This document shows positions 1-33,077 of a DNA stretch of 64,000 bases, piece after piece; position 1 is the first letter of the stretch; each line of letters opens with the position of its first letter. The stretch comes from Ianthella basta. Its lineage: Eukaryota > Porifera > Demospongiae > Verongiida > Ianthellidae. Where the stretch lies: positions 6,081,415-6,145,414 of the forward strand of contig OZ025870.1 in assembly GCA_964019415.1 (NCBI GenBank), read 5' to 3'. The notes below the pieces were generated by a model. That model made no database searches. It had not been told where the DNA came from and worked only from the letters and a program-made list of their open reading frames with translations. Both the position numbers and the translations under genes were made by a program.

Positions 1-2460
1 TAGAGGGTGAGGCCCTGGAAGAAATGCTCACTATGTGGACACCCAGCAGTCATTCAAGGGTGAGACTACAGATGATTCCGAATTCCTTGATCAGATTGGC
101 TTATCATCATCCCCACCATATGAGGTGGTTCTGGAGATGAATGGGAAGAATGTGAAAATGGAGATTGACACAAAGGCTGCAGTATCCATCATTTCGAGCA
201 AAACGCAGAAAGCACTTTTCCTGGTGGCGAACATAGCAAAAGCGTCATTAAAGCTTCACAGTCTCACCTCTGAGCCTGTACCACTGTTGGGGCAGATGGG
301 CATGCAGGTCAAGTATGGGGAGTATGTTGGCAACCACACCCTCTACGTGGTTGGGGGCAGTGCTCCATGTCTGTTGGGCCATGATTGGCTGCAAGACATC
401 CGTCTCAACTGGTCCAACATCAGGACATTGTCAGCTCATAATAGTTTGCTGACACTCTATCAGCCGAACCAGAAGCATGCTGAAGTTTTCCAGCAGGAGC
501 TTGGTACCATCAGAGGGTTCAAAGCTCAGCTGCACCTGAAAGACGGAGTCAAGAAACAATTTCGTAGACCACGTTCTGTGCCGTTTGCCATTAAGGAGAC
601 AGTTGGCAAAGAAATTGATCACCAAGTAGAGAATGGTACACTGGTCCCAGTGGAGCATAGTGAATGAGCAACCTCAATTGTGCCAGTTCCAAAGAAAGAT
701 GAAACCATTAGTATTTGCAGAGATTTCAAGGTTACAATTAATACCCTTTGCCCTAGCCCAGTGAGCATTTCGCTTTTCTGACAGGTGGTCAGATGTTCAC
801 CAAATTAGACCTGTCTTCAGCATACCAGCAAATGACTTTGGACGAAGAATCATCCAAGCTCGTTACCATCAATACCCACAAGGGATTATTTTGGTATGTT
901 AGACTCCCATTTGGTGTAGCCTGGGCCCCAGCAGAGTTCCAATGCACAGTGGATGCCATTTTGAAGGGTATACCACAGGTAATCTGCTACCTGGATGACC
1001 ATCTCATCACTGGCCAATCAGATGCAGAACATATGTCCAACCTGGAGACTGTGCTGGAATGACTCCAAGAGCATGGAGTTAGACTGAATGAAAGGAAACG
1101 CCAATTTTTGGAGGAGGTAGTGGAGTATTTGGGGCACAGAGTAGATGCACACGGAGTGCATATCTCAGCAAAGAAGCTGACAGCCATTGCTGAAGCACCG
1201 AAACCATTGAATGTGCAGGAGCTCTGATCGTTCCTTGGCTTAATCAACTATTATAGCAAGTTTTTCCAGAATATGGCAACCATGTTACATCCACTCTACA
1301 TGCTTCTCCGGGAAGGTCAGCCTTGGAGATGGTCGCAGGACCGCAATCAGGCATTCAAGAAGATGAAGCTCACGGTAGCGCCAGTGCTAGTGCACTATGA
1401 TTCCAAGCTTCCATTGCGTTTGGCAAGAGATCCATCAGCTTATGGTGTGGGAGCAGTCATCTCGCACGTCTTGCCTGATGGATCGGAACATCCATTTGCT
1501 TTCACGTCTCAAACCTTGTCAGCTAGTGAGCGCAATTATTCACAGGTAAAGAAAGAAGCTCTTTCGCTGGTTTTTGGAGTTCCTAAGTTTTACCAATAAT
1601 TGCACGGCCGTCGTTTCACACTGGTGATGGACCACAAGCCACTAACAACTATCTTGGGATCAAAGCAGAGCATCCCAGCACTAGCAGCAGCTTGCATGCA
1701 GCTCTGCTTCAATCGGCCTATTCCTATGACATCCTCTTCCGGCCTACAGGTTCACATGGAAACACGGATGGTCTTTCCCGTTTGCCACTTCCAGATGATT
1801 CATTGTCCAGCATCCCCAACAATGCTACCATATTCAATTTGGCTCAAATTCAGTCGCTGCCAGTCATGTCATCTGACCTGGAGGCTGCCAGCCAGAGTGA
1901 CCTGTGTCTCGTGCACCAGCCCCTATTTCCCCTATTGCACAATCACAGGAACGGCTAGCATGCGAGACTAAGAGACCTGCTGTTGAGTGGAATTCTGCGG
2001 TACGTGAGACAAGGGTGGCCACAGCAGGTTCCAGTGATTCTGCACCCATATTGGCTCAAGAGAAATGAGCTAACGGTGGAAGAAGACACAGTATTGTGGG
2101 GAGTTAAGGTAGTGGTGCCCAGCAAGTTGTGCAAACGTGTTCTGAATGAGCTTCACCAGGGACACCCAGGAGTGGTCCAAATGAAAGCCTTGGCTCACAG
2201 TTATGTGTGGTTGCCTGAGTTGGAGGGAGAGTTAGGAAAACAAGCACGGTTGACAGTTTGTAACTTTCGAGATGGACCCTAGTGGGTTCCTGGGGTCATT
2301 GTCAAGGCGTTGGGGCCACTGAGGGGGTTGGGGGGGGGTCGTTCCACCAGCAATTTCTATGGCTGAGGCAGAGACTCAAATTGCTTTTACTTCGCCAAAT
2401 GCTGCACATCCCAGACGCAAAGTGGCGATGAGTCCACCAGCGCATCTCCTCCTGGTGACC
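1..2460 (+). pseudogene. Decayed Ty3/gypsy retrotransposon pol (protease, RT, RNase H, partial integrase)
   Basis: Read in order on the + strand: a retropepsin-like segment (about 130-420) where the usual DTGA active site reads DTKA; RT start (about 520-760); RT palm with the YLDD catalytic box (about 790-1060); RT thumb and connection (about 1063-1300); an RNase H-like segment (about 1400-1700); and an integrase zinc-binding motif with paired His (about 2110-2230). After that the frame jumps to an integrase-tail-like segment, so the integrase catalytic core is missing. In-frame stops occur near 665, 1060, 1226 and 1597, and there is a frameshift near 1720, so it cannot be active. The element begins before the window, and no LTR pair could be defined. 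It lies downstream of the last visible KIF21 exon on the opposite strand, so it may sit in that gene's next intron. Family call is from motif order; clade not assigned. Confidence 0.88.
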
Positions 2461-3010
2461 TGAGTGTGACAGTACAACGTTATCTGCAACATGATTGTCA
2501 TCCGCCCAACTGCTGTGGTTTTTGACTATGTGTTAACTAAGGGGAAAATAGATGTGGTGTTTGATATGCTTAATATTTTTATGTTTATTAGTGCAGCAAT
2601 CTTGTGTTGTATTAATATGCATGTCCACCTGATCGTTGTATGCATACATGCACGTGTGGCTATTATTACATTATTACTAATTACTGATTATTAGTGATCT
2701 TGTGTTGTAGTTGTATGCATGTGCATGTGATTTTTGTACGCATGGTGCACGTGTGTTGAGAATTAATGTTTGCTGCCATGTGAAGAGTGCATTCCTTCGT
2801 CAATTTCCTGTCTGCATCCACTTGATCGCTTCCTATCCAGAACATCCCAACACACACAGCACACACACACACACATTGCTACAGTACATAGCACATGATG
2901 CATCGTCTGTGCACAGCTGTGTACACACAATAGACTCATTCTGCTGGACTGATGCTGGACTATGCACTCAGGGTGGAGGGCTAGCATTCTAGGCTGGGAA
3001 GTGTACGTAC
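2461..3010. other. Non-coding stretch between gypsy relic and KIF21 exon 25
   Basis: AT-rich sequence followed by short CA-rich tracts (about 2850-2875). I looked on the - strand for the remaining WD40 exons of the kinesin gene and found no WD- or GH-containing open segment with splice signals. It is therefore read as the start of intron 25, or as the region downstream of a truncated gene. Confidence 0.5.
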
Positions 3011-24396
<21,386 letters not shown>

Positions 24397-26153
24397 CTTT
24401 CTGAGTCCTTCTTATCAGCCTTACTTCTTCTCCTTCTCTTGTAGTCTCCAGCCCATGCACTCGCCCTCTCCCCTACAGACGGTCTCGCTGAGAACAAATG
24501 CGCAAATTAAGTAGCCGGCCCGCCTTTCACAGAAGCGATACACTTATTTATACTACAACAAAGGGTGTGTTGTGTATAAAATGTCCACTTGGCAATAGGT
24601 CGACCAGTAAAGACAAGCCAGAGCTCTTCCATCACTTGTTCGTTGCTCCTATACTGTTACACAGGTGCAATGTGCTGCTGTGCTATATTTCGTAAAGAGA
24701 GAATATCAAGATACTTCCAGAGCAGACCTGATGCATAAGCATGGTCAGGCATGATGCACATGCTTTGAAGCGGATAATTCGATTGGTTCGTTATCACGTG
24801 CAAATGTCACGCGACTAGGCCACTTCCCAGAACCAGCATGTTGCTGAGTGTGCTGTGTAGCCTACCATTGATTGACCAAAGCCCTGAATTCGGCAAGACT
24901 TCAATAGCGAATGTAGACTGTTACTTTGTCTTAAGTAAGTGACATTTGATGTGGAAGACCACGGCTATGACATAAGCCGTGTGTCTAGATATTTTACTAG
25001 GGGGGAGGTTCAAGTATTCGATGTGGGAGAGAGCATGGGTTAAATGCCACCCATCCGATCATACTAATTTAAATGTTGTGATGGGTTGCGTCAAAACGGC
25101 CATTCAAACAGTCTGTGCTTGGGAGCCAAGAACTTGGTAGTCTCGTACCTTGACCGTCGCCGCCCAAGGGGGGGGGGGGGCAAAGGGGTCTGGGTACGAG
25201 ACTAAGTACTTGGCAGTCAAGTGGACAGGTATTGTATAGCTTGGTCCATGATGCTTGCAATCTAGGTTGAATGCCTTAGAATAGAACCGAATCACTGGGC
25301 TATACGCATCTGAAGCTTGATTCGCAATAGACCTAAGGTCCAGCCAAGGTTAAGCTTTGGGGTAGGCCATTGCCTGATGAGACGTGAAACTGATCATTGC
25401 TGTTCCCACTTCTCTTCCACCCCTGCATAATAAGGAAACTTGAGTGTAACTGCCAGACTATCGTGCACCTCACCAAACAGTAACTGTTTTGCTCATAGTC
25501 TGTTTTATCATGGCAACACCCTAGAATGTATGATTCAATTAAATAGGTGGCCCAGTTTGTTGCGTATGTGATATGTGTGTGTCGCATTCACAGAAAGTGC
25601 ATCCTTGCATTGTCCTATTTCACTTGATGCCTCTACCTTTTGTAGTATTTGAAAGACCGAACTTGCTTACGTATTCATTCATGACACGTGAGGTAAGTGA
25701 AAGAGGATGTGGTAGGTTACTAATGGCTAAACTGCATAGTTTGTGTTATTTATTAGGTTATGCAAATGACCCTAATAACTTTCTCATTTTCATGATTGTT
25801 TTCAATGTTACCAAGAGTAGATAAGAGATGAGAGTATGCAACCGTGTATCCCACGTGTATAACAGCATTTTCTAGAATGACGTTGCAACACATCACACAT
25901 GGGCACGGTAACGCTACTTAACCCTATAGGCTTGAACTTTAAACTTCGCACTATGCACTCAGTACACGGAGTTAAAGTGGCGGCACACGGAAACTAAATG
26001 ACTTAAGCCAAGTGCAAGCTCTTTGCAGCGTTGTCACTGCCAGAAAGGCGAAGATGATGTGAGGATAGTTCGACGCTGTCTCTGAGAATACCAAGGGTTC
26101 TTCTTTTGCCAGTTCAAGAACATTTGCAAGTGTGTACGGACGAAGAACACAAA
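24397..26153. other. Upstream region of KIF21; no gene recognised
   Basis: This should hold the KIF21 promoter and 5' UTR (just above 24396). I see no TATA box at a convincing distance. The only structured element is a 70-bp foldback at 25138-25207. Open frames are short and lack recognisable domains. Confidence 0.5.
25138..25207. mobile_element. 70-bp foldback element (TAGTCTCG family)
   Basis: Left arm TAGTCTCGTACC and right arm GGTACGAGACTA surround a loop with a run of 13 G. ACTTGG occurs just outside both ends (25132-25137 and 25208-25213), a possible 6-bp target duplication, the same length as at 58193-58771. Confidence 0.7.
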
Positions 26154-26421
26154 ATGGAGGAAGACGACGTGAACGACGAGCTTTCGCATGCTGTAAGGCT
26201 TAAAGATTACTTATTTCCCCTCTACCACGGTAGCAATTTGAACAAGAGTCCATAGACTAGTACACAATGTGACATTGGGATTAGGTGGAATGCGAGTGAA
26301 TACGCGCAAACTTTAACAGTTGATTGCAGGCATCAGGCGCTACAAGGAGACAGGAAAAGCAAGCCAGGTATGAAGTCCAACCACTGCTCTAGGTCCTCTG
26401 AGAAAGGCAGCCTGCTTCAAG
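26154..26421 (+). CDS. Possible first exons of an unrecognised small gene
   Basis: Three short open segments can be joined in phase with usable splice sites: 26154-26192 (ATG, 13 codons, GTAAGG donor), 26330-26366 (TTGCAG acceptor, GTATGA donor) and about 26393-26421 (CTCTAG acceptor, GTTTGT donor). The conceptual N-terminus is acidic, then basic (MEEDDVNDELSHA..., RRQEKQA). I could not extend it convincingly, although two further open segments with acceptors lie at about 27091-27170 and 27265-27325. No family recognised. It may be chance. Confidence 0.22.
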
Positions 26422-28569
26422 GTTTGTAGCAAAAGAAAACAGCTCTTAAACTGTGCCAATTTCTGTGGCGAGTAAACTCGTCATTTGCGCTTACCTGTAT
26501 ACAAATTTATGACGAGTAAATTCATCATCCACGCCTAAATGGTTAATATTCTGATGTAATGGATGAATACGTTGACTCGATCCTCCAGTCTGTACGTACT
26601 CAGCATTGATTGTGATGCTCTTCAGTTTGTTAGTTGGGAGTTTCAACGATGTTCAGGACCAGCTGGTTGACTGTCTCCATGTGTGACATGTTGCTGCGTC
26701 ATTTTAGAAAAATGCTGTTACGGGTGGGTATACACGGTTGCACATTCTCATCTTATATCTACTCTTGCCGTTTCACAGTGTACTCACTTTTGTTCAATTT
26801 TCAAAACTATTGTTGGAAACTGCATAGATCCCATTGTCATGGTAAATGGTGTCTAAACACTGTTTCTAAATGTCGTAAAAACCCCAGCTGTCCTTTCGCT
26901 CCGTGGTCTCTTCCATCCAGCTGTGCTCTATTTTGAACGTGCGACAATCGTGCCTTTGCTCTAAATATCAATTTAGAGCATGGGCATAACTTAGGCCCTT
27001 GGTCTATAGCAGAGAAACTGCAGCTGTGATAACAATAGTAACGCCACAACATATGATGCACAGGTTGCCCAGCTTACTTGTTTCATCGTGAAACAGGATA
27101 AAGCAACAATCTGGCTACGAACCAGAACCAAGAAAGGAACTGGTTACAAGCTGGGAACAGGCTTTGGTTAAAGGACACTGCCCTGGGAAACGCTGTGGTT
27201 GATGTGGCTGAAGGTGAGTAAGCTTACGCCTAGCTGATGCACTTCATTCACTGCCGACCTGTAGGAAGCGTCTCCTGCGAAATGACCAACCCAAGTTGAG
27301 ACCAAAACTCATCCATTGTCAGAAGTACGTAGCTAACTGCTTCTGGAAGACGCATGATGACTCAAGTACGAGTAGGTAAACTGGTTTGCTGCCGGCTCCT
27401 TGCCCAATCATATGGGAGAACGATGGACGTTGCTGCTTCTTAACTTTCGCAGCCAGTATGCTGGTTCGCATACAACAAAACAATGACATATCATTATGAG
27501 CATATCACAAAACAATGGCATGAAGAACACTGTTCATAGCATTGCACTCTGGGAATCAATTGAAGTTCATTATCGTAACATGAAAAGTTGCAGACAGCTG
27601 TGTAGTAGCAACCAGAAATAAGCCAGCATGGCCAGCTGAGCATTTTCAGTACCATAAAACTTTGTGAGCTTTGAAACTTTCATTTTGACATGTATGAGAA
27701 ATGTGTTATTAATTATTTTACTTAAAATTAGAGCCTGTTGCAGAACTGGAGGTGTGTTTGCCACCATTTCCCAGAAAACTCTAAAGCTAGCTAAACTAGC
27801 TAAACTGGCCGCTACGGGCTTTTTCTTTGTCAAGGTATTGTGCATTAGCTGTGGGTATCATATCTACAGGGAAGTGTACAGCACCAAGTACTGGAATACA
27901 TTTCGTGTGCTTCACCGAGTAGGAGAAGGTCCACAGCAGTAGCCATTTAGCTTTGATCTGTGCTACTCGTAACCAGTAATTTCAATTTTGGACAATATTT
28001 CCATAGGCAACACTGCTTTGCTAGGTGCAATTTCCATTGTTAGATACTATTTCACGAAGTGTGTTGACGCAGTACCCTAGTAACCATTGCCGAAATTGGA
28101 TGTCTACATGAATTATTTTAGAGTCAATTCGCAATTTCAAGGCAAGATCATGGAAAGTTGGCAATAATGGAATTTGAAAGTATGCAGTAACATTTGCTTC
28201 ATGCAATAAAAGCCACTTTGTTGTGTGGTAGCCTGACCATTCATCACAAAGGCAAAATTGTATGAGAAGTGGATGTACACATCCTCTTGTTTTGTCAGTT
28301 TCGTAGCAAAGCCTCAAGAAGACTAGTTCATCATCTGCTGAGCTAGCCTGCGTGTAGGACTTCTCGTCGGTCATGGAAACTGCTTGCCAAAGAGAACAGT
28401 AATAATCCAGTATCTCAAGTACAATACAACAATTAAACCCAATCAATCAGCATCATACTTCCTATATATATATATATATGTGCACATGCAATTGTCTGAG
28501 GAGAACAAAGAATATCTGATGTTTGCTGCCATAATCATAATTCGCTGACACATAATAAGATTTACAGTA
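26422..28569. other. Stretch without a supported gene
   Basis: Mixed AT-rich sequence. A 141-codon open frame on the - strand (28021-28446) has no recognised domain, no flanking splice signals I trust and no family resemblance. A few possible small exons on the + strand are noted with the 26154 entry. Nothing else stands out. Confidence 0.4.
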
Positions 28570-29020
28570 CTGATTAGAAATACTGTACCATAGTGAGTGC
28601 GTTCAGACTGCACCTACGTGCGAGCAGCGTGTGGGTACGCGCGAGTAAGCGCAAAGTTAACACTTCAATACGTGTAAAAGGGCCGCTGTTTCGTCATCGC
28701 TCTGACGTCATAGTAAAAATGGACGCAGGCGGCAGCATCTATGCGCAACTAGGTAATAGGTGTTAATGCCTTGTACGCAATGACGTAGCGAACGAAACTT
28801 AATACAGAACGAAGATGCATCGTATCTGATCGAGCGTCGACGGCTTTATGTCAATTTCAGAAGAGAAAAGCCTGTTTAAAAGCCCTTGCCGTTACAAGAA
28901 TTTTGTATAAAGAATTGTGCTTACAAGTGCGCGTAACTGCGCGTACCCGCATAACACGTACGTGCACGTGCAGTCGCCAGCGTTTGGTGTGCGGTTTTAT
29001 GGTATAGTATTTCTAATCAG
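28570..29020. mobile_element. 451-bp MITE with TA target duplication and long subterminal inversion
   Basis: Ends read CTGATTAGAAATACT then G/A then TACCATA, 22 of 23 bases matching in inverted orientation, with TA immediately outside both ends (28568-28569; 29021-29022). Inside the TIRs a CpG-rich zone (GGGTACGCGC, TACGTGC) recurs inverted, so the arms extend imperfectly for about 100 bp each. The non-coding interior and TA duplication fit a Tc1/mariner-like MITE. Confidence 0.88.
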
Positions 29021-29335
29021 TACAGTAGAGTGACATCTCACCACCACCTAATGTATAGTCTTCCAAACGGACCTTTACACCTTCTGCCACCATGCACCAA
29101 GTTTGGTTTGGAGTTTCTTGCTGGAGTTTGACAATATTGCTTCGGTGCATTGCACAAAAATGACGAGTGAGCGGATTGTGTGAATTTGTACATTAAGGCA
29201 GTGATCACATTCCCTATGGTAGATGATGCACAGATCTGTCCTCCATTGTGCTGTCAGTTAACTGCCTGAGGATCATGTGAGCAGTGACGAGATTCCAGTG
29301 AAGGCCCTGATTTCCTCTGGCAATGGGGCAGAGTG

Positions 29336-29510
29336 CACTGTAAAAACTAAGTAGCGAATGTCACTAACAAAAGTTAGTGAAACTCTTGCCGCATTAGTCA
29401 CTAATATTTGAGTAGTGAAGGTCACTAACTTTTTAATTCACTACTCTTTACTGGTGAACGTCACTATTGAATATTGGTGAGATTCACTAACAATATGTAG
29501 TGATACAAGT
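29336..29510. mobile_element. Possible hAT terminal and subterminal repeat region
   Basis: Begins CACTGTAAAAACT, a hAT-like terminus, and then carries at least six scattered copies of CACTAAC or GTTAGTGA-type words in both orientations over 150 bp. Clustered short subterminal repeats are known as transposase-binding sites in hAT elements. It lies about 200 bp beyond the stop of the hAT reading frame at 29711. No matching end was found beyond 33077. Confidence 0.5.
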
Positions 29511-29710
29511 TTCAATTGTACAGACACACTTTTACACCTTTCAATATTCTGTCATTTCAATGTCTATGTGGTCACAGCTTCAAGTATTTAAACTCATAGC
29601 ATACAGAACTTACACAAGGCTACTGAAAAAGGTACAGTATTAAACTGAATTTGCTAATCAAACTGAAAGCATACAACACTTACACAAAAAGCTACTGAAA
29701 AGGTTCAGTA

Positions 29711-32700
29711 TTAAAATTTTCCAAAATAGTTCATGCAGCGGCTGTTTGCTGCCACAAAGTCCTTGGCAACCGAAGTCAGATTTAAAGATTCAGTTTGTTC
29801 TGAATGCACATAAAGTAGGAACAAGTTGTTAAGTCGCTGCTGAGTCATGGAAACTCCTCAAAAAGGTCTTTATTTGACGAAGGGAAGAGAAAGACCTCTT
29901 AGCAGTAGCACTTGTAACAGGGAATGTGAGGTACGCCCAGATCAGTTTTTCTACTTCGCTGAGCATGTCCCTGACAATGGTACTTTGGTTGAGTGTGTCA
30001 GCAAGTGTCCGCACATTCGTCACTTTCTTTACACTGACAGCAATCAATCAATCAATCACCACAGCTTATCTCCTATGCAGGAGGTCGCCGCTATCTTTAC
30101 AGTATTTAAAAATTTATGTCATAGTTCAGTGTAACATCTACGTATGCATAGTCTATAGTCAATATGTAGTATTATTCAAATCTGTAGCTAGAAACTGTCA
30201 ATCCATTTCTTTCTAGGTCTTCCTCTTGGCCTTTTCCCTGCAATTTCCTCAGTGTACACCTTCACTAATCTGTTGTCTTCCATCTGCTCCAGCTTCTCCT
30301 TCCATGCTCTTTGTTTCCTTTTTACTTTCTCCATCGCCTCCTCTTGTCCAACTGCCTCTCTCACATCTGCATTTCTTACTCGGTCCATTCTTGTCACTCC
30401 TTCGACTCTTCTCAAGTAAGCCATCTCTGTTGCCCCTAGTCTGCTCTCATGTCTCTTCATCACTGTCCATGTCTCACTGCCATACAGCATGGTTGGTAGC
30501 ACTATCGCATTGTACACCCTCATCTTCGTAGCTTTCTTCAACTCCTTCCTTTCCAACACCTCCTTCCGCATTGCTCCTATTACTCTGGCTGCTGCTCCCA
30601 CTCTCTGTTGAATTTCCTCTTCACATGTCCCATCTGCACTCAGGATAGCTCCTAGGTATTTCATATTCTGCACTTGTTCTATCTCTTCCCCATCCACACA
30701 CACTTTGCATTCTTCTCCTTTCCTACTAACCATCATCACTTTAGTCTTGCCCCAATGTATCTTCATTCCCCAGTTACTCATTGCCTTCTTCAACTCCCTC
30801 AAATTTGCCTCCATGTCCTCCTTCCTCTCTGTTAGTAGCATCACGTCATCTGCAAATAGCACTACACCCACTTCAGTAGTTGACATCTTCACACCTCCAA
30901 CAAAATTCTCCATTCCTTCCCTCACTATCTTATCCATGAAGACATTAAACAGCCATGGTGACATGACACAGCCCTGCCTCACTCCTTGTGTTATTGGGAA
31001 CCAGCTTGACAATTCATCCTTTACTCTGACACACCCTTCACTCTTCTTGTACAATGATCTAATGGCCCTCAGCAGTCTTCCCTTCACACCATATTCCTCT
31101 AGCACTTTCCATAACTTATCTCTACCCACCCTGTCATACGCCTTTTCCAAATCCACACATGCCATCACCATCTTCTTGTTCTTCTCTATCATCTTCTCAC
31201 TCAATTGTCTTATGGTAAAGAGCTGATCTGTGCAACTTCTGCCCTTTCTAAAGCCCCCTTGAGCCTCAAGTACCTTGCTCTCTGTCACGCTTCTTATCCT
31301 TTCATCCAGTATCCTCGCATAGGCCTTGCTTGGGATACTCAGCAGGCTTATGCCACGGTAGTTCTCACACTTTACTTTGCTTCCTTTCGCACGATTACAG
31401 CTCGTCGCCAGTCTTCTGGTACTTGTCCATTCTCCCATGCAAGGCTCATTATCCTATGTAACCACTTCACCACTACAGTCCTTCCAGCTTTCAACATCTC
31501 TGCACTAATTCCACATATACCTGGTGACTTTCCGTTTTTCAGCTTCGATATGGCCACTTCTACTTCCTCAACTGCAATTGGTGCCCTCTCTTCTTCATCA
31601 AGTTGCACCTCCCTATCTACTTGGTTACCATTCTGGCCTTGGGCATCTTCTTGCAGTAAGTCACTAAAATAAGCCTTCCATCGGTTACGAACTCCCGCAT
31701 CATCTACTATCAACTGGCCACTCTCATCACATATTTTCCCAGCTACATCTGCTTTATTTTCATTACACATGCGGACCCTACTCCAAAACCTTTTCTGATT
31801 CTTTTGAAAGTCATCCTCTAGTGATCTGCCAAGCTCAATCCACTCCTCATTTCTTGCTTGACAGCAGTACCCGCAAAAACACTGCTGACAGCCTCTGGCA
31901 ACATCAGCAGCTGGACTTTCAAACGAGCAAGATCGATCTTTCCTTGAAAGTATTTGACAACAGATTCTGGGATTTCTAACATATCCTCACCATTTGCAGC
32001 ATCAAGCAGCAGTGATTCCACCACACAGACAAAGGCAAGATCAGATTGATCAAATCGCTTCTCTACTTCACCGCCAGCATTGTCGAAAGCTTCGAAGTAG
32101 GCTTGACGATACTTCTCTTCGGGAGATGTGTAGGGGTGTGGCTGGGTTCCTTCATCAAATCTCCTGGGTACTCTCCGGGGACAGGGTAGGACAGGTTCAT
32201 CAGTCTAACCGCTTGACGACTTTAAACATCCTGGTAAAAATCAGTGAAGGCTGCCTCACTTCACAATGAAGTATAATGTGATGTCAGGAGCTGAGCACCT
32301 CTGGTTCCTTCAGCAACAGCTGTGTCCTTTGCCTGAAGGTTTGTTGAGAACTGCTCAGCTGCAGAGAAGACCAAATGTGCAAGCTTCAAAATCGTCTGGC
32401 CACATATGATAACGATCTCATTGATGATTTCAGGAGAGATGTAGTCCCGCTTTTCAGCCATGAACCCAGTGGTGCGCAATCTTTAGCTTGCAGCAGAAGC
32501 AGCTGGTATAGGTTACCCTCAAAAGCAGCACTGTCTTCATGGTGACCACGGAATGGCAAGCCCTGTCTGGCCAAAGAACGAACACACTCCAGTACCTTCA
32601 ACATCATGGCACGATGGTTCTTCTGGTCTGCATCATGCTGCCTACTCAGTTGCGCTGCAACATCTGTGGTGCTGGACTTGGCAGCAATCTTCATCATTGC

Positions 32701-33077
32701 CTCGCGGTGCATTTCACTCTTTTCATGCTCAGCGAATCGCTGCAGAGCTTTCTTCCATTGGAGAACCACCCTTCTACAAATGACGAATTGTAGCGCTCGG
32801 AGAAGGTCACCAAGTGCTGGCTCCTTGCATTGCAGCACACTTGACAAAAGACTTTGTATGAGGATTTGCACACGCTGATCCACGGGTGTTTTGTATACCA
32901 GCTGGGTTGAATAGATCTAGAGTACGATGTCTGCTGCCCATTTGGAGTTTTGGATCCTTCCAATTCCTTAGGTTGATGGGAGACAGCATTGACATGGAAA
33001 CTGCAAGTTTGATCCCTTCTACTCCTGGTTATGCTTGGATTCACTGCAGTATGGCGTATTGTAATGATTTTCTTCAA
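29711..33077 (-). pseudogene. hAT transposase (TTF-zinc-finger/ZMYM1-like), broken and split by a LINE
   Basis: Segments on the - strand, in order: an N-terminal zinc-finger part (about 32720-33077) with a VFCQVC cysteine pair and, in another frame, HEKSEMH; a DUF4371-like core with RQGLPFRGH and YISPEIINEI (about 32270-32720); and a linker with EVEKRFDQSD (about 31867-32060). The frame is then interrupted by the LINE at 30043-31858 and resumes as the C-terminal hAT dimerisation block (AYLTFPVTSATAKRSFSSLR, about 29840-29960), ending with an FGKF tail and stop at 29711. At least three frameshifts separate the parts, so it is inactive. The zinc-finger type and dimerisation block point to the hAT superfamily, near proteins annotated as ZMYM1-like. 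Confidence 0.88.
30043..31858 (-). mobile_element. 5'-truncated LINE (non-LTR retrotransposon) inserted in hAT
   Basis: Encodes a reverse transcriptase of the LINE type: NYRGISLL, GFRKGRSCTDQLF, the FADDVMLL catalytic box and a C-terminal RGRPRKKW block, with the stop near 30188. A frameshift at about 31390 separates the N-terminal RT portion from the rest. The endonuclease end is absent, as expected from incomplete target-primed reverse transcription. The 3' end is a short (ATCA)n tail at 30043-30058, read as (TGAT)n on the element strand. The 8-bp TGACAGCA occurs at both junctions (30035-30042 and 31859-31866). Clade not assigned; the simple tandem tail is reminiscent of RTE-like elements (inference). 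Confidence 0.92.

Noticed and set aside
1-2460. Active retrotransposon
   Set aside because: Several in-frame stops, a frameshift, a changed protease motif and a missing integrase core.
28021-28446. 141-codon - strand frame
   Set aside because: No recognised family, no flanking exon signals. Left as an open possibility but not called a gene.
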